A stretch of 64,000 nt of DNA from an uncultured Opitutia bacterium (GCA_903840355.1 CAIMFJ010000007.1:62001-126000), one strand, 5' to 3'. Counted from the first letter of the stretch, positions 9,723-18,894 are shown. Numbers and translations are program-made. The notes: generated by a model not told the origin, from the letters alone.

Positions 9723-12353
9723 ATGTCCGACAAAAAGCACGCTCCAGAAGATGCACATCGTACCGCCCAGTTATTGCGCGGCACGGAAGAAGAGGCCTTC
9801 GCAGCAGTGGGCAGCCGGCGCGAGGGTTTAACGGGGGAGGAAGCCGCCGCTCGGTTAGAGGAATTTGGCCCTAATTCTGTGAGCGCTCGTCGGCCCAATG
9901 CCATCATCGAGTTGCTCAAGAAATTTAAAGAACCCTTGGTCGTGCAGTTGATGGTAATTTGTATCCTCTCCTACATTTTTGAGGATGACCAAGCCCAGGC
10001 GATTGTGGAGGCCTCGCTCGTCGGTGGGATGATCATTGTTTCAGTTTTCTTATCTTTCTTTCAAGAGAGTCGGTCCGCCCAAGCGATTGCGAAGTTGCAA
10101 GCGATGGTGAAGACCACTTGCGATGTGTTGCGGGGTGGGGTGGAGGTTACGGTTCCCATTGATGAAGTAGTCCCCGGCGATGTGGTGATTTTAGCGGCTG
10201 GGTCGATTATCCCGGCGGATTGTCGCGTGATTCAGGCCAAAGACTTTTTCTTATCCCAATCTGCGTTAACGGGGGAGTCAATGCCGGTAGAACGTGTCGT
10301 CTTAGCGAAAGTTGACCAAGAATTAGCGGCGCAAGATTGTCCGAATGGTTGCTTGATGGGTAGTAACGTGCAAAGCGGTTCGGCCCGGGCCTTAGTGTTG
10401 TCGACGGGCTTACACACTCAGTTTGGGGCGCTCAGTGCCCGCTTGGTAGAGCGTAAAGACCTGACGGCGTTTGAACGTGGGACGCGGGATTTCGTTTGGT
10501 TGATGATTCGTTCAATGCTGATCATGACCACCATCACGTTTGGTCTGGATGCTTGGCGGACGCATAAGCCGATGGATGCGTTCCTCTTTGCATTGACGGT
10601 CGCCGTGGGCTTAACGCCCGAAATGCTGCCGATGATTTTGGCCGCTTGCCTTTCGAAAGGTGCACAGACTTTGGCACGCTTGAAGGTTGTGATGAAGCGC
10701 TTGGACGCGATTCAGAATCTGGGGGCGATGGATATCTTTTGTACCGATAAAACCGGGACGCTGACCCAAGATCACATTGTACTCCAACGTCACGTCGACG
10801 TCATTGGGCGCGAGTCCGAGGACGTTCTGCGTTACGCTTGGATGAATGCGTATTACCAAACTGGCTTACGCAACCTCTTAGACCGGGCGATTTTATCGCG
10901 GACGGATTTGGATGTCGAACGCAGCTGTCGCAAGGTCGATGAAATCCCCTTCGACTTCCAACGCCGCCGGATGTCGGTAGTCGTGGAGCACGAAGGTGAT
11001 CACCTGTTGATTTGTAAGGGGGCAGTGGAAGAAATTTTAGCTGTCTGTGAAAAGTACCAAGTGGATGACGAAATCCACACCATGATTCCGCTGATTAAGG
11101 ACGAAATCATGGAAGAGTATCGGGAGCTTTCTAAGCAAGGCTTTCGCGTGATTGCCTTGGCGTATCGCGAATTTGATCGCAGCAAGGAAGTCTTCGGTAC
11201 GGCCGATGAAAGCGGCCTAGTGTTGTTAGGCTATTTAGCCTTCTTTGACCCACCAAAGGAAACCGCGGCAAAAGCCATTGAAGGTTTGGCGGCGCGTGGG
11301 GTGCGGGCGAAGATTTTAACGGGCGACAATGAACTAGTGTCGCAAAAAGTCTGTGCCGACGTCGGGATGCCCGTGAAACGCGTGCTCACCGGGGCCCAAT
11401 TAGCGGCGATGGATAAGGCGACTTTTGATGCGGCTGTTTTAGAGGCGGACATCATGGCCCGGTTAACGCCGATGCAAAAGGAGCAGGTGATTCGCTCGCT
11501 GAAAGCCCAAGGACACACGGTGGGTTTCATGGGTGACGGGATTAATGACGTCTTGGCCTTGAAGGCCGCTGACGTGGGTATCTCCGTCGATACGGCGGTC
11601 GATGTGGCTAAAGAATCCGCCGATGCCGTGTTATTAGAAAAGTCGCTTTTGGTTTTGGTGGACGGGATTGATGAAGGCCGCCGCGTCTTCTGTAATATTG
11701 AAAAATACATCCGCATGGGGGCTTCGTCGAACTTTGGGAACATGCTCTCGGTTGTGGGTGCTTCGGCTCTCTTGCCGTTTGTGCCGTTAAGCCCGATCCT
11801 CGTTTTATTAACCAACTTCATTTACGACTTCTCGCAGACTGCGATTCCTTTCGACCGGGTGGAATCCGATTTGATTTCGAAACCCCGTCAGTGGGATATT
11901 TCGGGCATTCGCAGTTTCATGCTCTGGCTTGGTCCAGTCTCTTCGTTGTTTGACTACCTCACCTTCGGCTTAATGTGGTTTATCATTTGTCCCGCGGTGT
12001 GTGGTGGCAGCTGGTCGGCGCTTACCACGGATGAATTGCGGAATAAGTTTATTATCCTGTTCCATACCGGTTGGTTTATTGAGTCCATCGTGACCCAGAC
12101 CCTGGTGGTACACGTGATTCGTTCCGCCCGCATGCCCTTCATTGAAGCCCGCGCTTCGTGGCAGTTGTCCCTCACCACCGTCTGTGCGGTGGCCTTTGGC
12201 TGCTGGTTGACCTTCTCGCCTTGGGCCGGCCGTCTGGGACTCAATGGTAATGGCTTAGGCTCGACCTTCTGGACTGCCTTGTTAGTCATGACGATCTCTT
12301 ACATCGCCTTGGCTCACTATGTGGCTCGCCGCCGTTTACTTCGCCAACTCTAA
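9723..12353 (+). CDS. mgtA: Magnesium-translocating P-type ATPase
   Basis: At 876 residues it has the usual length for MgtA/MgtB (P-type class IIIB). The phosphorylation site is the aspartate in FCTDKTGTLT at residue 342. The actuator loop LTGESMPVE, the hinge GFMGDGINDVLALKAADVGISVDTA and the class-specific membrane segment VGLTPEMLPMI are all present. The enzyme imports Mg2+ across the inner membrane using ATP and is normally made when Mg2+ is scarce. The 181 bases upstream contain no recognisable Mg2+-sensing M-box, so regulation is not evident from the sequence. A PTS EIIA-like gene follows after 15 bases and is very probably co-transcribed. Assignment is secure; the choice between MgtA and MgtB names is conventional. 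Confidence 0.93.
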   Translation: MSDKKHAPEDAHRTAQLLRGTEEEAFAAVGSRREGLTGEEAAARLEEFGPNSVSARRPNAIIELLKKFKEPLVVQLMVICILSYIFEDDQAQAIVEASLVGGMIIVSVFLSFFQESRSAQAIAKLQAMVKTTCDVLRGGVEVTVPIDEVVPGDVVILAAGSIIPADCRVIQAKDFFLSQSALTGESMPVERVVLAKVDQELAAQDCPNGCLMGSNVQSGSARALVLSTGLHTQFGALSARLVERKDLTAFERGTRDFVWLMIRSMLIMTTITFGLDAWRTHKPMDAFLFALTVAVGLTPEMLPMILAACLSKGAQTLARLKVVMKRLDAIQNLGAMDIFCTDKTGTLTQDHIVLQRHVDVIGRESEDVLRYAWMNAYYQTGLRNLLDRAILSRTDLDVERSCRKVDEIPFDFQRRRMSVVVEHEGDHLLICKGAVEEILAVCEKYQVDDEIHTMIPLIKDEIMEEYRELSKQGFRVIALAYREFDRSKEVFGTADESGLVLLGYLAFFDPPKETAAKAIEGLAARGVRAKILTGDNELVSQKVCADVGMPVKRVLTGAQLAAMDKATFDAAVLEADIMARLTPMQKEQVIRSLKAQGHTVGFMGDGINDVLALKAADVGISVDTAVDVAKESADAVLLEKSLLVLVDGIDEGRRVFCNIEKYIRMGASSNFGNMLSVVGASALLPFVPLSPILVLLTNFIYDFSQTAIPFDRVESDLISKPRQWDISGIRSFMLWLGPVSSLFDYLTFGLMWFIICPAVCGGSWSALTTDELRNKFIILFHTGWFIESIVTQTLVVHVIRSARMPFIEARASWQLSLTTVCAVAFGCWLTFSPWAGRLGLNGNGLGSTFWTALLVMTISYIALAHYVARRRLLRQL

Positions 12354-12368
12354 TCCTTTTTCTAAACC

Positions 12369-12923
12369 ATGCGTATTTTGCTAGAAGCCCTGCAAGCTGG
12401 TCGCCTCTTTGAGCTCACCGAGACCTCAAAGCGCAGCACCTTCGAGTTCTTAGGCCGCGTGTTAGAAGCGATTCCCGAAATCCCGGATGATTCCGGCGTG
12501 GTGGAAGCCATGTTTGCCCGCGAACAACTGGGCAACACGGCCATTGCTCCTGGGGTGGCCTGTCCGCACGCCCGCGTCGAAGGTACGAGCGATAATATTT
12601 ATTGTGCCTTAGGTTGGTCGCAGCAGGGGATTGATTACGAAACGGGTGATAATAACCGCATTCACCTCGTGGTGGCTTATTGGATTCCTGATGGGCAACG
12701 CGTCGGTTTCCTTAAAGAAATGTCGGGGTTAGCGAAAGCCATTGTCGCTACTGGTGGGATTGAAACCCTAAAGAAGTGCGAAACCCTCGGCGAAGTCCGT
12801 CACGGCTTACTGGATTGGGTTACCGTCGCACTTAATGAGACGACCCCTGATGCGCGGGCACGCATGTTGCGCCTTTCGGCCAAGTCGGTCGAAGAGGGCA
12901 AGAAAGACACCCCCAACGGTTAA
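12369..12923 (+). CDS. PTS EIIA type-2 domain protein (PtsN-like)
   Basis: The 184-residue protein is a single EIIA domain of the fructose/nitrogen (type 2) class. The phosphorylatable histidine is His67 in GVACPHARV, and the surrounding pattern (REQLGNTAIAPGVACPHA) matches PtsN and EIIA-Fru. Its C-terminal 30 residues extend past the domain and are charged. No EIIB or EIIC gene lies nearby, so it is more likely a regulatory phosphoprotein than part of a sugar transporter. EI is encoded in this window at 29814, but HPr is not seen. Tight linkage to mgtA (15 bases) suggests it adjusts Mg2+ uptake according to PTS phosphorylation state; this is inference from context. Confidence 0.8.
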   Translation: MRILLEALQAGRLFELTETSKRSTFEFLGRVLEAIPEIPDDSGVVEAMFAREQLGNTAIAPGVACPHARVEGTSDNIYCALGWSQQGIDYETGDNNRIHLVVAYWIPDGQRVGFLKEMSGLAKAIVATGGIETLKKCETLGEVRHGLLDWVTVALNETTPDARARMLRLSAKSVEEGKKDTPNG

Positions 12924-12934
12924 GCCGTTTGGGG
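12911..12934. terminator. Hairpin at the convergent ends of the EIIA gene and purA
   Basis: CCCCAACGG pairs with CCGTTTGGGG around a 5-base loop, with one bulged T. The stem overlaps the EIIA stop codon. There is no clear U-run on either strand, so efficient intrinsic termination is uncertain. Confidence 0.4.
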
Positions 12935-12949
12935 CGAAGCTCTCGGAGT

Positions 12950-14497
12950 TTAGCCTAACTTAATTAATTCCGACGTCGCAGGGATGTCGGAAATAATTTG
13001 TTCGGGATCAGGGCCGACGCCGATGTAACGCAGGTTAGGCAGGGTGCCTAAGGTGTGGCCGTGCGAAGCGAGGCGGACAATCTCCTTCATGGTGAAGGCG
13101 ATGTAACGTTGGGCTTCGACGGGTAAGCCATGGAAAGAGCGCACTTGCGAGATGTCCTGTCTCCAGCCTGGTAGCGTGGCGTAAACGGGGCTCAGTTGGC
13201 GGCGTACGTGATCTTGGCGTGGGACGCTTTGATGGGTTTTGCCTGCTTGATCGCGGTAGCCCGTGCAAACTTGCAGGTCGCCACCTTGCCAAGGGCCATG
13301 GGGCGAGAGGGCGTCGAGTTTGTTGATGACTAAATCATCGTAGCCACCGTAGCGGAGGGTGTCTGCTTTTTCGACTAAGTCAGACCAGCCTACCATGCGT
13401 TGTCGTCCGGTGCTGGTGCCGAATTCTAATTTGGCTAACGCTTGTTGCAGCGGGTGCGACTCGGGCATCTTCGTCAGGAAGACGTGCGTGCCAACCTTGG
13501 TGTCATAGGCTTTGCAGCAACCTACGGTATGGATGGCTTGAACCGGAATGCCGGCGGATTGGAAAAATTCGGGCGTGTAGGTGTGCGACGCCGTGACGTT
13601 GGGGGCAAAGCCGGCACGCTTATCGAGCCAGAAGGCTTGGCCGAATTCGCCGATGATGCGACGGTCGGCAGCGAGATCTCCGAGGATGCGCTCACGGACA
13701 TCGCCGATGCAGTGGCGTAATTTTTGGCCGGCTTCCCAGTAATCGGCTAATACCGCAGCTTCGTTAAACGTGAAAGGCGTGGGGCCGGCGTAACGCGTGA
13801 AATCAAATTCTTGAGCCGAGAAGATACCTGCAGTAATCGCCCCTTGATTGGCCCGTAATTCTGCGTCCGTCAGCTTTTGGAAAAGCTGAGCCCATTTTTC
13901 CGGGGCTAAACGACACACGTGTTGCACGATGCTGGCGGCCCGGCGCAGGCGCGCTTCGAGGCCGATGGCGTAGTTTTCGCTCGTGGCGAGAAACTCGGCG
14001 TAGTGCGTTTGGAATTGGCCGACTTCATCGGCGTAAGCTGGCGTGATGCCGCGACCCGTAGAACCGCGGGGTTCGTGACCTAACACATTCACGCGATAAT
14101 CTTCCCAAGCTAAGTCGAGAATGCGGTGCGAGACATCGGACACCATGCAACGCTCGTCGATGAGCAAGCGAGAGAGGACGGGGAAGCCTTTTTGCTCCAC
14201 GGGCAGCGCTTCCCAAAGGGCTTTGCGTGGGTCGGCGACTACACCTGAGCCTAGTGCCAAACAGGCCACATCGTGTTCGGCGACGCCACCTGGCAAGAGA
14301 TTGAGTTTTAAGCCTGCGACCGTGTGGCCGGAATTCGCCCCGCCATTGACTTTCAGGACGGTGCCAACCACTTCGCGGCGGCCGGTGAGTTTTTGTAACT
14401 CGCGGACGATTTCGGGAATCAGTCGACCCTTACCTTCATCGCCCATGCTAACGCCAACATCGGCAATGAGGTTACTTTTAAAAGGCGTGAGTGCCAT
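12950..14497 (-). CDS. purA: Adenylosuccinate synthetase, divergent long form
   Basis: The enzyme condenses IMP and aspartate using GTP, the first committed step to AMP. Diagnostic elements are present in order. The P-loop is [11 protein letters not shown], with the catalytic aspartate at residue 20. It is followed by NGGANSGHT with the catalytic histidine at 58, then [11 protein letters not shown] for IMP binding, then [13 protein letters not shown] as the aspartate loop, then the terminal [12 protein letters not shown]. At 515 residues it is about 80 longer than the common enzyme, with extra sequence between the IMP loop and the central domain. The usual Gln-Trp before GDEGKGK is replaced by Ser-Met. 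All key catalytic residues remain, so activity is expected. It is convergent with the EIIA gene, and the TPR gene lies 57 bases upstream on the same strand. Confidence 0.88.
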   Translation of the reverse strand: MALTPFKSNLIADVGVSMGDEGKGRLIPEIVRELQKLTGRREVVGTVLKVNGGANSGHTVAGLKLNLLPGGVAEHDVACLALGSGVVADPRKALWEALPVEQKGFPVLSRLLIDERCMVSDVSHRILDLAWEDYRVNVLGHEPRGSTGRGITPAYADEVGQFQTHYAEFLATSENYAIGLEARLRRAASIVQHVCRLAPEKWAQLFQKLTDAELRANQGAITAGIFSAQEFDFTRYAGPTPFTFNEAAVLADYWEAGQKLRHCIGDVRERILGDLAADRRIIGEFGQAFWLDKRAGFAPNVTASHTYTPEFFQSAGIPVQAIHTVGCCKAYDTKVGTHVFLTKMPESHPLQQALAKLEFGTSTGRQRMVGWSDLVEKADTLRYGGYDDLVINKLDALSPHGPWQGGDLQVCTGYRDQAGKTHQSVPRQDHVRRQLSPVYATLPGWRQDISQVRSFHGLPVEAQRYIAFTMKEIVRLASHGHTLGTLPNLRYIGVGPDPEQIISDIPATSELIKLG

Positions 14498-14554
14498 GGA
14501 CAGGAAAGGAGGGCGGACAGGGGGAACTGTCCGCGTAAAGGGAGCAAAAGGTGA

Positions 14555-15958
14555 TTAGGCCGAGGGACCCTTTTGGCTCTCGTAGAAATCGTTGATCTTC
14601 TTGGAGACGTCGCGGAAGCCCGAGTCAGCCATGTAGATGATCTTATATTCATCCACGGCTTCTTTCATCTTACCGGACTTTTCATACGCATGACCCAATT
14701 CGTAGATGACGTCCTTCTTGAGGTCATTCATGAGTTGGATTTCGGCCTTAGCGACCGTCAATTGTTCCACTGCTAAGTCGAACTTGCCAGAGGCAATAAA
14801 GGCCTTGCCAATCGAAAAGAGGGCGGGCTGGCGGTACTTGGGATTACGCTGTGCGTATTGTAATTGTTGTACGGCCATGTCGACGCGACCGACTTCGAGG
14901 AGCAAGTTGCCGTACTCGTAGCGGAACGAATAGTCGTTGGGGTAGCGCGTGACCAAGTCGCCTGCCGTCTTGAGGCGGTAGTCCTTGAGTTCGGTTTCTT
15001 GCTTGGCGAGTTCGGCTTGAGCGGCCGTGTCTTGAGGGTTCGCCGCGATTTGGTCCTTTAAGCCCTTGATGACTTTTTCGAAACGCGTGACGACTAAGTC
15101 GTTTTCTTGGCGCTCCAAGGAAGAGTCCGCTTTGCCGAGGGTTGTTAAGCGACCGCGTTGTAACCAAGAGATAGCCGAGTCGAGATCGCCCGTGGCGACG
15201 AATTGGCGAACGATGTCGCGGTAGAGGTCCAAGCTGTCGGGCTGTTGGCTGATTTTCTCGGCCAAGATGGTGATTTGTTCTCCGGCCGTGGCAGCGTCGG
15301 TAACGGTACGAGCGGCCTGTTCGAGGCGCAGGGCTTCGTCCTTGTCTTTGAGCTTCGATTGGAAGTCGCCTTTATCTTCCCAGTTACCTTTGCGCATCGT
15401 CTTGCTGACGGAGGCTTTGCGGACGGCTTCTTGGAGGTCGCCGTTACCAGGGAAAACTTTCAAGCCCATGTCGGCAGCGGCGAGGGCTTGGTCGTATTCA
15501 TGACCCGCAATCCAAGCGTTGGCTAAATCGATGTAGTGTTGAACGTTCTTGGGGTCGTTGAGGGCCAGTTCTTCGTAGGCGAAGGCGGCTAACTCATAGA
15601 ATTCTAATTTAAGACCCGCGAGGGCAAGGGTGCGATTGGCGTTCGCGTCGGTGGGTTTCTTGGCCAAGGCGGCTTCGGCTTCGAGCACGGCGGCGACGGG
15701 GTCGGCTTCGACGGCCTTAGCGATTTTGCCGCTGGTGAGGGTGCCGACGATACCATCGAAAAGGCCCTTCTTGGTGCCGAGGACGGCTTTTTGGGCGCGG
15801 CGCAGGCAACGGCGGACCTCAATGCAACCCGGGTTGCGAGTGAGGATACCGGTCAGGATTTCAATCGCGTACTGGGGGTTAGTCTTGATTTGCTGTTCGG
15901 CGCTCGTGATCTGCTTTTGCAGGCGAGGATCGAGTTCAGTAAGGGCGACTTTTTTCAT
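14555..15958 (-). CDS. Tetratricopeptide-repeat protein
   Basis: I choose the ATG at 15958 (467 residues, MKKVALTELDPRLQ). The frame stays open to 16291, but that extension is proline-rich, unlike the rest, and overlaps the SET-domain gene. The protein consists of helical pairs with TPR signatures, for example NVQHYIDLANAWIAGHEYDQALAAADMGLKVFP and the C-terminal KKDVIYELGHAYEKSGKMKEAVDEY-type repeat. No signal peptide or membrane helix is visible, so a cytoplasmic scaffold role is likely. The middle (residues 190-330) is more charged and may be coiled coil. No specific partner is indicated by the neighbours purA and SET. Confidence 0.75.
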   Translation of the reverse strand: MKKVALTELDPRLQKQITSAEQQIKTNPQYAIEILTGILTRNPGCIEVRRCLRRAQKAVLGTKKGLFDGIVGTLTSGKIAKAVEADPVAAVLEAEAALAKKPTDANANRTLALAGLKLEFYELAAFAYEELALNDPKNVQHYIDLANAWIAGHEYDQALAAADMGLKVFPGNGDLQEAVRKASVSKTMRKGNWEDKGDFQSKLKDKDEALRLEQAARTVTDAATAGEQITILAEKISQQPDSLDLYRDIVRQFVATGDLDSAISWLQRGRLTTLGKADSSLERQENDLVVTRFEKVIKGLKDQIAANPQDTAAQAELAKQETELKDYRLKTAGDLVTRYPNDYSFRYEYGNLLLEVGRVDMAVQQLQYAQRNPKYRQPALFSIGKAFIASGKFDLAVEQLTVAKAEIQLMNDLKKDVIYELGHAYEKSGKMKEAVDEYKIIYMADSGFRDVSKKINDFYESQKGPSA

Positions 15959-16010
15959 GGGAGAGTGGTGGGGCTTGACCTGCGAAAAGTGACGACGACT
16001 TTGCTGGGGG

Positions 16011-16469
16011 TCAATCCCTTGGACGGGAAAAACGCAGGTGGCGGCGGAGGGCAGGTCGGAGGGGGGTGGCGATAATTCGCCCGACGCAGTCGGGGTGCCC
16101 GCAATTGCAGGGGTTAAATAGGCTTTCTGCCAAGGTAAAACCGTAGTCAAACGTGATTTCGGTGCCGGATGGAATCGCCGTTTTCGCCACGAGCCAGGCC
16201 TGATCTTCGGACTCGAAATAGACGAGTTCGGCATTGGGGTAGCAGGCGTGGTTGGCGGCGCGAGCAGGGTTGGTGGCCGCTTGACCGTCAATCCATAGCC
16301 CAGGTTTCACTTCCAAACTGTAGGTCTTGTTTTCGGTCGGGGTCGGCGGCGTAGTCGTACGTTCCCCTAAATAAGGGGCGATTTTCTCGTCAGCGGCGAA
16401 AGGACGTAAGGCAAAGAGACCTAGCCCGGCGATGGGCGACCGTCGCGACTCGACGTCCCCGGCGTTCAT
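16011..16469 (-). CDS. SET-domain protein lysine methyltransferase-like
   Basis: The start is the ATG at 16469, which overlaps the gpsA stop codon as ATGA; the longer frame to 16553 would run inside gpsA. The 152-residue protein is a minimal SET domain: an opening RRSPIAGLGLFALRPF, then the pseudoknot motif NHACYPNA (residues 73-80), then ITFDYGF (residues 105-111) and a post-SET zinc cluster with cysteines 121, 123 and 128. These elements bind S-adenosylmethionine and the target lysine. Bacterial SET proteins can methylate ribosomal or other proteins; the target here is unknown. It is the last gene of a panB-gpsA-SET operon with 4-base overlaps at both junctions. Confidence 0.85.
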   Translation of the reverse strand: MNAGDVESRRSPIAGLGLFALRPFAADEKIAPYLGERTTTPPTPTENKTYSLEVKPGLWIDGQAATNPARAANHACYPNAELVYFESEDQAWLVAKTAIPSGTEITFDYGFTLAESLFNPCNCGHPDCVGRIIATPLRPALRRHLRFSRPRD

Positions 16470-17467
16470 GCTTCCGCTTTTAAATCGCGGGTCATCAAGG
16501 CCGTGACCCCTGCTTGCGGGTCGAGACCTTGGTAGAGAATGGCATGCAGGCACTCCAAGATGGGCGTGGTGACGCCGCGTTGCTTGGCTAGTTTATAAAG
16601 CGTCTCGGTGGCGCGATGGCCTTCGACGGCTTCGCGTCGTGCCGCGAGTTCACCGAGTGCCTTCTTGGGGTTGAGAGCAATTTGTTCGCCGAGGGCTCGA
16701 TTACGACTCCAAGCCCCGTGAGCGGTGGCCATTAAATCGCCCACGCCGCTCAATCCTAAAAATGTTTCACTCCGTCCACCTAAGGCTTCGCCGAGGCGAA
16801 GCATTTCTTGCAGGGCACGAGAAAGGAAAGCCGCTTTCGCATTGGAACCCAGTTTCAAGCCATCGCAAAGTCCCGCTCCGAGGGCGTAGACGTTTTTTAA
16901 CGTACTGCCGATTTCGACGCCTGGGAGGTCGGTGGAGGTGTAGAGCCGGAGGCTGGGTCCGCTGATGGCGCTTTGCACTTCGCGCAAGGTGTCATCAGCT
17001 CGGGCGGCCGCGAGCACGAGGGCGGTGGGCAGGCCGCGGGCAACTTCTTCGGCGTTGCTAGGGCCGCTCAGCGTGGCGACTGGCAAGGAACCAAAAGCTT
17101 CGGCCATTAATTCCGTCGGACGTTTTAACGTGGTTTGATCGAGACCTTTACAGAGTGAAATCGCCACGCGCACCGAGGAGTTTTTAACGTGCGGGCCGAT
17201 TTGGGAGAGCAGGGCGGGTAGGCCTTTGGACGGACAGGCGAGGAAAAGAATATCGGCCTCCATCAACGCGGGCAGCGGCTCGAGTCCAATTTGCAACGAA
17301 GGGTCAAATTTAAAGCCCGGCAAGTAGTCGGTGTTTTCGCGCGCACTAGAAAGTGCGAGGGCTTGTTCCAAACGACGCGGCACGAGCGTGACTGTTTGCC
17401 CTTGTCGGCTCAGGTGTAAAGCCATTGCGGTGCCCCAAGCGCCCGCTCCAAAAATAACGCAATTCAT
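16466..17467 (-). CDS. gpsA: NAD(P)H-dependent glycerol-3-phosphate dehydrogenase
   Basis: The 333-residue protein begins with the dinucleotide-binding motif VIFGAGAWGTAMALHL and carries the family signatures ATLSGPSNAEEVARGLPT and GSTLKNVYALGAG, the latter holding the catalytic lysine. The region GLSGVGDLMATAHG-SRNRALG is also typical. GpsA reduces dihydroxyacetone phosphate to sn-glycerol 3-phosphate for phospholipid synthesis in the cytoplasm. The start overlaps the panB stop as ATGA and the gene's own stop overlaps the SET start, so the three genes are translationally linked. Length is normal and no key residue is missing. Confidence 0.93.
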   Translation of the reverse strand: MNCVIFGAGAWGTAMALHLSRQGQTVTLVPRRLEQALALSSARENTDYLPGFKFDPSLQIGLEPLPALMEADILFLACPSKGLPALLSQIGPHVKNSSVRVAISLCKGLDQTTLKRPTELMAEAFGSLPVATLSGPSNAEEVARGLPTALVLAAARADDTLREVQSAISGPSLRLYTSTDLPGVEIGSTLKNVYALGAGLCDGLKLGSNAKAAFLSRALQEMLRLGEALGGRSETFLGLSGVGDLMATAHGAWSRNRALGEQIALNPKKALGELAARREAVEGHRATETLYKLAKQRGVTTPILECLHAILYQGLDPQAGVTALMTRDLKAEA

Positions 17468-18234
17468 CGAGAAGTTTTAGGCGTGCGAACTTTTTTAGCC
17501 CAGCGTTGCAGGGCGGTCACGGCACTACGGTGAAGGTTGGCTTCGGGATGAGCGAAGGGCGGAGGGTTGGCGGTGAAGCCGAGTAAATCGTGAATCACGA
17601 GAATTTGCCCATCACAGTTTTGGCCTGAGCCGATGCCAATCGTCGGGATTTTTACTTGGCTCGTGATGGCCGACACTAACTTTTCGTCGACGCATTCTAG
17701 CACCATTGCAAAAGCGCCGGCGGCTTCAATGGCTCGGGCATCTTGTAGCACCATCGCTTGGTCTTCAGCGGTCAGTCCGCGGCGCCGGTAGCCTGTCGTG
17801 TGCACCCGTTGCGGGAGCATGCCCACGTGTCCCATGACAGGAATGCCCGCATCGACGAGTTTAGCGATAGTGGGGGCGAGGCGCGTGCCGCCTTCGATTT
17901 TAACCCCTTGGGCTCCGGCTTCTTGAAGAAAACGCCGACAGTAACCCAATACTTTAGAAAAAGAATCGTGGGCGAGGGCAAAGGGAAGGTCGCCGATCAC
18001 AACTGGATCGGGCTTCGCACGTACGACGGCCGCCGTGTGGTGGAGCATCATGTCGAGGGTCACGCCGACCGTGTCGGGCATACCCAAGACCGCATTGCCC
18101 ACGGAATCGCCTACGAGGATAAGGTCGGCACCCCCTTCGCTGGCAAGGCGGGCGGTAATGGCATCATAGGCCGTGAGGCAGACAATGGGCCGCACCCCTT
18201 TGAGGGCACGAATGGACCGGGTGGTGGTCTTCAC
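17464..18234 (-). CDS. panB: 3-methyl-2-oxobutanoate hydroxymethyltransferase
   Basis: PanB transfers a hydroxymethyl group from methylenetetrahydrofolate to alpha-ketoisovalerate, making ketopantoate for pantothenate and coenzyme A. The 256-residue protein shows the expected opening VCLTAYDAITARLASEGGADLILVGDS, the metal-ligand region VIGDLPF, the substrate loop GVKIEGG and VMGHVGMLPQ, and the C-terminal IGIGSGQNCDGQILVIHDLLG. Length is normal. It heads the panB-gpsA-SET operon and diverges from a small membrane-protein gene at 18299. No other pantothenate gene is in the window. Confidence 0.95.
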   Translation of the reverse strand: MKTTTRSIRALKGVRPIVCLTAYDAITARLASEGGADLILVGDSVGNAVLGMPDTVGVTLDMMLHHTAAVVRAKPDPVVIGDLPFALAHDSFSKVLGYCRRFLQEAGAQGVKIEGGTRLAPTIAKLVDAGIPVMGHVGMLPQRVHTTGYRRRGLTAEDQAMVLQDARAIEAAGAFAMVLECVDEKLVSAITSQVKIPTIGIGSGQNCDGQILVIHDLLGFTANPPPFAHPEANLHRSAVTALQRWAKKVRTPKTSR

Positions 18235-18298
18235 GGGGCGAAGTTATGGGTTGCGGAGTCGCTTGTAAAGCGTGGGGAAAGGGGTCAAGTTGGACGCC

Positions 18299-18568
18299 AT
18301 GTGGCGTTGGCTCAAAGATCGCTTCCGCAAAGTCGATTACCGGCCGAGCGGTTATAGTCATAAGGATTTAAGTCCCGAGACGAGTCTGCCCTTGTCTCAA
18401 CAAGTGAAACTATTGTTAATCCAGCGAGGTTCGATGGGTAGTCCCACGGACAAGCCCAGTTTTTGGTTTCGGCACCGCAAGTGGATTACGTTGGTGCTAG
18501 CCCTTTTGGTGGGCTGGCTCATCGCGGAAAGTATCTTGGCTTGGAATTTTTTTGAAGTCAGCAACTAG
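18299..18568 (+). CDS. Small single-pass membrane protein, unknown function
   Basis: I choose the ATG at 18299 (89 residues, MWRWLKDRFRKVDY); an in-frame start at 18272 would add nine residues. The N-terminal 60 residues are basic and hydrophilic. They are followed by one membrane helix (WITLVLALLVGWLIAESILA) and a short tail, so the protein is probably anchored by its C-terminus with the N-terminus in the cytoplasm. I recognise no family. It diverges from panB, and its stop codon touches the stop of the convergent gene at 18565. Confidence 0.5.
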   Translation: MWRWLKDRFRKVDYRPSGYSHKDLSPETSLPLSQQVKLLLIQRGSMGSPTDKPSFWFRHRKWITLVLALLVGWLIAESILAWNFFEVSN

Positions 18569-18894
18569 CTTGCTTGGCGGAGCTTTAACTTAAGCGGAAT
18601 AAATTTAATATGATCCGGCCACTGAACCTTTTGGTCGTGGTCGCGTAGCCAGTTTTGTCCCAACGTTTGCAACCATGCCAAACTGCAGTGGAGCGTGCGA
18701 CAATGTAGGATGAAGTGCCCCTCGTGGACGGACCAAGTCAGCCCTTGAATGCTTAAGGTCACAGGATCGACTTCACCCTGTAAGTTCAAGGTCAGGTTTA
18801 AATCTTCAGAGCTCAGGGTGCAGTGTGTCACCGTGCCTGCGCCGCCTAGTTTGCGAGTCAGGAAATCCGCGATGACTGTTTCAAGGGCGTTCAC
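18565..18894 (-). CDS. Small conserved-looking protein downstream of lpxI
   Basis: The product has 109 residues and is soluble by appearance, with alternating beta strands (LNLTLNLQGEVDPVTLSIQGLTWSVHEG region) and no signal peptide. I do not recognise it. Its ATG overlaps the lpxI stop codon by 4 bases, so it is almost certainly co-translated with lpxI. That linkage is the only hint that it relates to lipid A or envelope biogenesis. Confidence 0.5.
   Translation of the reverse strand: MNALETVIADFLTRKLGGAGTVTHCTLSSEDLNLTLNLQGEVDPVTLSIQGLTWSVHEGHFILHCRTLHCSLAWLQTLGQNWLRDHDQKVQWPDHIKFIPLKLKLRQAS

Noticed and set aside
11231-11821. 196-residue minus-strand frame antisense to mgtA
   Set aside because: Covers the conserved hinge region of MgtA; serine/threonine-rich shadow without domain features.
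15959-16291. N-terminal extension of the TPR protein
   Set aside because: Proline-rich sequence unlike the rest, overlapping the well-supported SET gene; the ATG at 15958 fits better.
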